Below, in pieces: positions 59,450 to 64,000 of a stretch of DNA of 64,000 nt; the first letter of the stretch is position 1; every line of letters begins with the position of its first letter. Position numbers and translations under genes: made by a program. This DNA is from Membranipora membranacea (Eukaryota; Bryozoa; Gymnolaemata; Cheilostomatida; Membraniporidae). Under the pieces are notes generated by a model, which was given only the letters and a program-made list of their open reading frames with translations, was not told the origin of the DNA and ran no database searches. The DNA is taken from assembly GCA_914767715.1 (NCBI GenBank), contig OU612072.1, forward strand, positions 7,750,001 to 7,814,000. The letters are read 5' to 3'.

Positions 59450-61808
59450 ATGCCAGTACCGTCAGCTACCCGATACAGTGTCTACTCTGATATGGGAACG
59501 AGAACACCGATCCCTTCTTATCTACCCTATCAGTGAGTTACAGTATCTCTGGTTTCTCGTTCTACGATAAAACCTATTCTCAGTGCTAAAACTTTCTAAG
59601 AAGACATCCACCATTGCTTTTCTTGCTTATCTGAGCTTGGTATCATGAATGTATTATTGAGAACTTGTTGAAGTGGCAAAACTTTGGCCAGGTTGCTGGT
59701 ATTGACAATCCATTATCAACCAACATCGCAAGATCACATATTAGGCGCAGTCAGCCCTTAAATGCAATCAGGATGGCGGTTGCTATCCCGAACTCTGGCT
59801 GTGTGTTGGGGTTGGGTGGTTGTTAACGGCAATACCAGCTACCCAGGGAAAACATAGGAGAACTCTAACTCTAAACTCACTGAGAATTTATTCTACAATG
59901 ACATTTATAATAATTATCCTCAACTGGTGTCCTCTGGCCATTTACAAATGGTATGAGGATTATAAATATCACTGATAAAGCTTTACCTAAATAGTCGTGT
60001 CTGATAGTTTAGGGTAAGTTGGGTTTTAATATTTATCCATCCATTAGCTTAGGATACTTTGTATAAACAGTTTGTTAATCCTGTGGACTTACAAGAACAT
60101 GACAGGTTTGTCTGTACTGAGCAACATTTGCTGATTTGACTGGTACAAAATCACAAGGCTACGGATATTAGAATCAGAACAACTGATTTACCTAAGGACG
60201 CAACGTTATTCATTGGGTGGGTGTATAAAGATGGTATATACACCAGGTAACTCTTGAGTTTTTATATTATATGGCTATTGTGAACGTTAACGCTCTTTAA
60301 ACCCCGCGAGTCGAGAGTTTTAGTTGACAGTTCACACTGAGCCTGGCCTGATAGCTTCTCCAGACAGCTTTTGATTGGACCTCTTTACCTAGCCAGCAAT
60401 TTTTTGATAGGGCAATATGTAGGAAGGGATAGGGTGTGCAATGGGTGCACAGTAGTCTGAGCTCCCCAGACTCTTGCCTCCTCCCCCCAACCCCCCCTCC
60501 CCCCGCGGCGGAGCTATACCGTATCATTCCTGGTCTGACACAGAAATACCCTTCCAGTCAAAACTGAACCGAGCTACGGGAATAGGTCTAAATTTCCCTC
60601 ATTAAACCACAGTTCAAATAATACGCTGTTTGTTTTTCAATAATATTTTTGCAAGATAAAATGTAACACTGTATTTAATTTCAAAGGCCTAGCCGTGTTG
60701 TATGTACATTTCAATCTCCACAAATACATCGTGTTCTATTTGAACGAAACATGATCTATTTCAATAAAGTAAGGTCTTTAGAAGCATGCAAGGGCACGAT
60801 TATTTTGAGTTTTAGGTTACCTCAATTTCATTCATATTGGCTTAGTTTGAATAATCACAAAAGAAGGCATCAAAACCTGCTTCAGACTATTCTATGGTAT
60901 TAAAGTGCAACGGCATCAAATCCCAGATTTAAATAGAAATCAGCCTTTCATCTTATTTCCTCCCCCTTTCTAAAGAAGAGAAAAGCAAACAGTTGGGTTT
61001 CGCTCATTAACTCTCTTTGCGTTTGTACAAACATACTCTGCTTCTAAATGAGACATGTGGCAATTTAGGAGCCAGAGATTCATCAAAAGATTTCTGTTCT
61101 GCACAAACCAATAAATGACCAGTTAAAAGTCAGTCTTCTCCATATCTATCCCAGCTAAATACCATGCAAACATTCTCTACCATATTTCTGGTTTATTTCA
61201 GGAAGAGCACTGAAATCGACGATTACGCTTCGTACAGACCTCCCAGTGGCTATAAGCCTGTGTCTCCTACCAGACACAATCACCTTACACAACACCACCC
61301 GGTATGTATGATATTGACACTCAGGCTACGGTTTTAGATGGTAATTGATAGCTACGGCTGTATCGGATACGACATAGCCGCCTCTCCGAAGTTAAGACGA
61401 CAAGATGTCCCTGCAATGAGATGTTCTTTGAAGTTAAACCATTTATTTGCAACCAAAGAGGTTTGAGATTTCTTCGATCAGTAAATTTGTCACTCAAAAA
61501 GATGATAAGCCATAAATGTATATATCATGTGGGTAATTGAAAATGCCCCATCTGACTAGACATATAAATTGGTAACACCAGGGCGGGTTGGATATCCCAC
61601 CCTACCTGGTGACCCCCAGCCAGTCTTTTTAGAGCTAGAGTTGTCCGTTACCGGCAAAAAGGGAAGATAACTCTTGTACAGTCAATCAATAATTAAGTTT
61701 ACACATTTTTATACAGCTAGTATTATTATAACCTGTATATGGATTATGATATTTCAGCACTTTATAACACCAGTTCAATATGACGAACATGATTATAATG
61801 ATGCCCTG
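59450..61808 (+). CDS. 5' exons of an unrecognised Tyr/Ser/Pro-rich protein (3' partial)
   Basis: Exons: 59450-59532 (ATG, ends CA/GTGAGT, phase 2), 61202-61301 (phase 0 end, donor GTATGT), 61758-61808 (donor GTAAGA). The frame is continuous: MPVPSATRYSVYSDMGTRTP, STEIDDYASYRPPSGYKPVS, HFITPVQYDEHDYNDAL. The composition is typical of a disordered N-terminal region of an intracellular scaffold or cytoskeletal protein, with no signal peptide or domain. Later exons must lie beyond the window, since I find none in 61809-64000. The family is not recognised. Confidence 0.6.
60478..60505. repeat. C-rich tract, G-quadruplex-capable on the minus strand
   Basis: Three runs of six to seven C separated by AA and T, in the first intron of the gene starting at 59450, an exception in AT-rich surroundings. 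Confidence 0.6.
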
Positions 61809-64000
61809 GTAAGATCAAATGATATGGTATTAAGTTGAATTGGTTCAAACAAATTGTCTAGCATGGTGGATGAGTTGCCTAATACTAGAAAGTCTTATAA
61901 CATCGACGTATGAAAGAATAATATCATAGTAATAATATGGTGTTAATAATTAATAAAGCTTTCTCATTATAAGGCTATTAGGCGCCATCAGTTCATCTTC
62001 TTCTTGATATTCCCAACCTTCTTCTGACATATCAGCGCCTAGTCGTCTAGTTCTAGAGTGTGTGTAGTGAGTTTCTGTGACAACATTCAAACACTGGTCT
62101 TCTTCTCCTAACCCTAGTCCAAGGTTTTCTCAAATCTATCTGATTTTCGATGATTGAATGTCATGGTGCGTTAATCGTCCTTCACAATGAGATTGATTCT
62201 AGGTTAAAGTTTGATAAGTAATGTTCTGATTTGCGCTGAAATTGTTTTTTCCCTGATAGAGTGTGTCTCAAAATTTCCAGGCCCCCATATATTTCACACT
62301 CAATTTCAGTGAGAGAGAGTAGAGGTATTGGGTTTCGGTGCAACAGGATGAAATGACACTAATAGTCATGCTTTGTTGGCCGGGAATGCCTACCTCCTCC
62401 AAGGACATGAATAGCCGCTTCAACTTCACTAGTGAGTTGGAAACGAATTGTCAGTAAGGCCTGAAAAGCGCTGCCGAAGAAAACAAAGGTGCTGACTGGA
62501 TATTCAGTGATTTACTGATTAAACAAATAAAATCACAGATTGATTGTTCCGCAGCTCATGAAATAACTCAGTAATGAAATTCTGATATTACCATGGTATT
62601 ATTGATTTCTGTTTGTATTATTAGATTATATAACCAGCATTCTATCGTTCTTGAACATTAGTTTTTACTATAAGAACTATCGATGAACACTAGAAAACAT
62701 CCTCTTTCACATGGTGGCAGTTATAATCGGCTATCTCTATTATACTTTGGGCATGATTTGTCTTTTTTTCTTTTTATAATTTGTAATTTCATAGTCTTTT
62801 CAATCGATGCGATACGCTGTCATTGCCATCCATAATTGGACCCTATCGTAGCAATGCACCTTTGAGACGAATTTGTTCATACTGGCATGCCACACTTTGG
62901 CATTGTGTCTAAATCCAATCAATCTCTTGGGGGTTATTAGACAGCATGTAACCAAGTTTTAGTGGTCACCTGAGACACCTGACCATGGCACCTTTCTATT
63001 CCTGTATTCAGAAAATTCAGCGGATGTTGATTGGGTGAAAATTGATAGCTACTTAGTGAAGTGGAATTCAATCAGCGCCTGTCTACCATGTTTGGGCATA
63101 AAGATGAAAGTGGAAATGTCAAACACAGCCATTAAACCATTATGAGGGAAGCTTTCTTTGCTCTCGCTGTCAGCTAAGTTTAGTAATCACAGACAGACCT
63201 TAGATTCCAGTCATTGAGTATTGCTAGGCAGCAGTGAGTTCGATGGCCTCTGCTGAGAAGCACTTCCTATAATGATTCGAAATCCTGTAGTCAAATCATG
63301 TTGAAGATTCAATATTACATACATTACATAACCATTGTACCTAAATATCACCCCTAATGAGTTATCAATAATGTACAATATTGATAAACAATTTCATTAT
63401 ATGCGGACATTTATCTTCAATAATTGATGATTATTATGTAATTAGTATGCATGGCTTGGCGTTATTAGATTTATTGCGTTGTCCTGCATGTTATGTCTAG
63501 GTGCTGAATTATTGTTTTTGTTGTCAAGTTTCGCTCTGTTGTTCTAGCCTGCGAGATTTGCCATATTAGGGCTGTTTGTTACACCACCCCTAAGTTGATA
63601 TGTTTAGGGTAGCGGTTGTCCTCTGGCTTTAGCACTGGAAACCTCTCGTATGAATTGCTACATGGAGTTTATCAGTCTGGTTTGAGAGGCTCTATTGTAA
63701 ATCTAACAGGGCTAGGCGCATGTTGTAAATTTTGCTGCATTGGTTCCTGTGTTTTTGAGGATAAGCTGCTCGGATATATTCGGAGTTTTCAATCTATAGC
63801 TTATTAGCAGCTAGCATCCGGATATCAGACAGTTCGGTAGGCTCTTCTCAATCCATCCAACACTCATTTGTGTACATTAACTGTGTGAGGTTCCTCTTTG
63901 TTAGTTAGTTCAACTTGCATTCCGTTGTTCAATTCTCAGCAGTGCAACCAAGGCTATCATTTTTGTAATTGTCTGTAACTAACTGGTGTTTCTCATCAAT
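61809..64000. other. Probable intron, nothing recognised
   Basis: Follows the last exon seen of the plus-strand gene. No further phase-consistent exon, RNA gene or repeat was identified up to the window end. Confidence 0.45.

Noticed and set aside
1-64000. CRISPR array, operon or prokaryotic system
   Set aside because: Introns, LINEs, SINEs and metazoan extracellular domains show nuclear animal DNA. No spacer-repeat array or clustered bacterial-type genes exist.

Overview
The window is animal nuclear DNA. Coding sequence is broken into short exons bounded by GT/AG introns, the DNA is AT-rich, and the intergenic and intronic space is packed with decayed LINE, LTR and MITE-like repeats. The recognisable genes are secreted or Golgi proteins of carbohydrate recognition and modification: a pentraxin-WSC-PAN-like fusion, a carbohydrate sulfotransferase, a discoidin/F-type-lectin-like protein, and an NHL propeller with HYR-like modules. 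Together with the mobile elements this suggests a marine invertebrate. A lophotrochozoan is my best guess, but the sequence alone does not fix the phylum.

Layout. 61-8796 (+): seven exons of a pentraxin/WSC/PAN-like secreted protein whose 5' end lies outside the window; its introns carry a fold-back element and two copies of a dispersed minisatellite. 9637-14395 (+): a small unrecognised gene with phase-consistent exons. 15004-18358: a gag-only LTR retrotransposon with a perfect 5-bp target duplication. 18364-33400: mostly gene-poor, with repeats (a third minisatellite copy, a LINE relic, a TTAA-flanked inverted-repeat element, tRNA-like SINE heads, a LINE split by a hAT-like MITE) and a few orphan exon-like ORFs, one resembling a chitin-binding module. 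33444-40650 (+): carbohydrate sulfotransferase, six exons, with a LINE nested inside a LINE in intron 1. 43459-45795 (-): secreted discoidin/F-type-lectin-like gene. 46220-47510: degenerate tandem repeats, possibly a hAT relative. 48827-56588 (-): complete eight-exon gene for a 708-residue secreted NHL/Thr-rich/HYR-like protein, with a 3' truncated-LINE insertion in its last intron. 59450-61808 (+): first exons of a gene that runs out of the window, with a possible upstream exon at 58100-58227.

All gene models were assembled by hand from splice signals and reading-frame phase. For the sulfotransferase, the NHL gene and the lectin-like gene, the exon lengths sum to an intact reading frame. Function is assigned only where motifs are visible.
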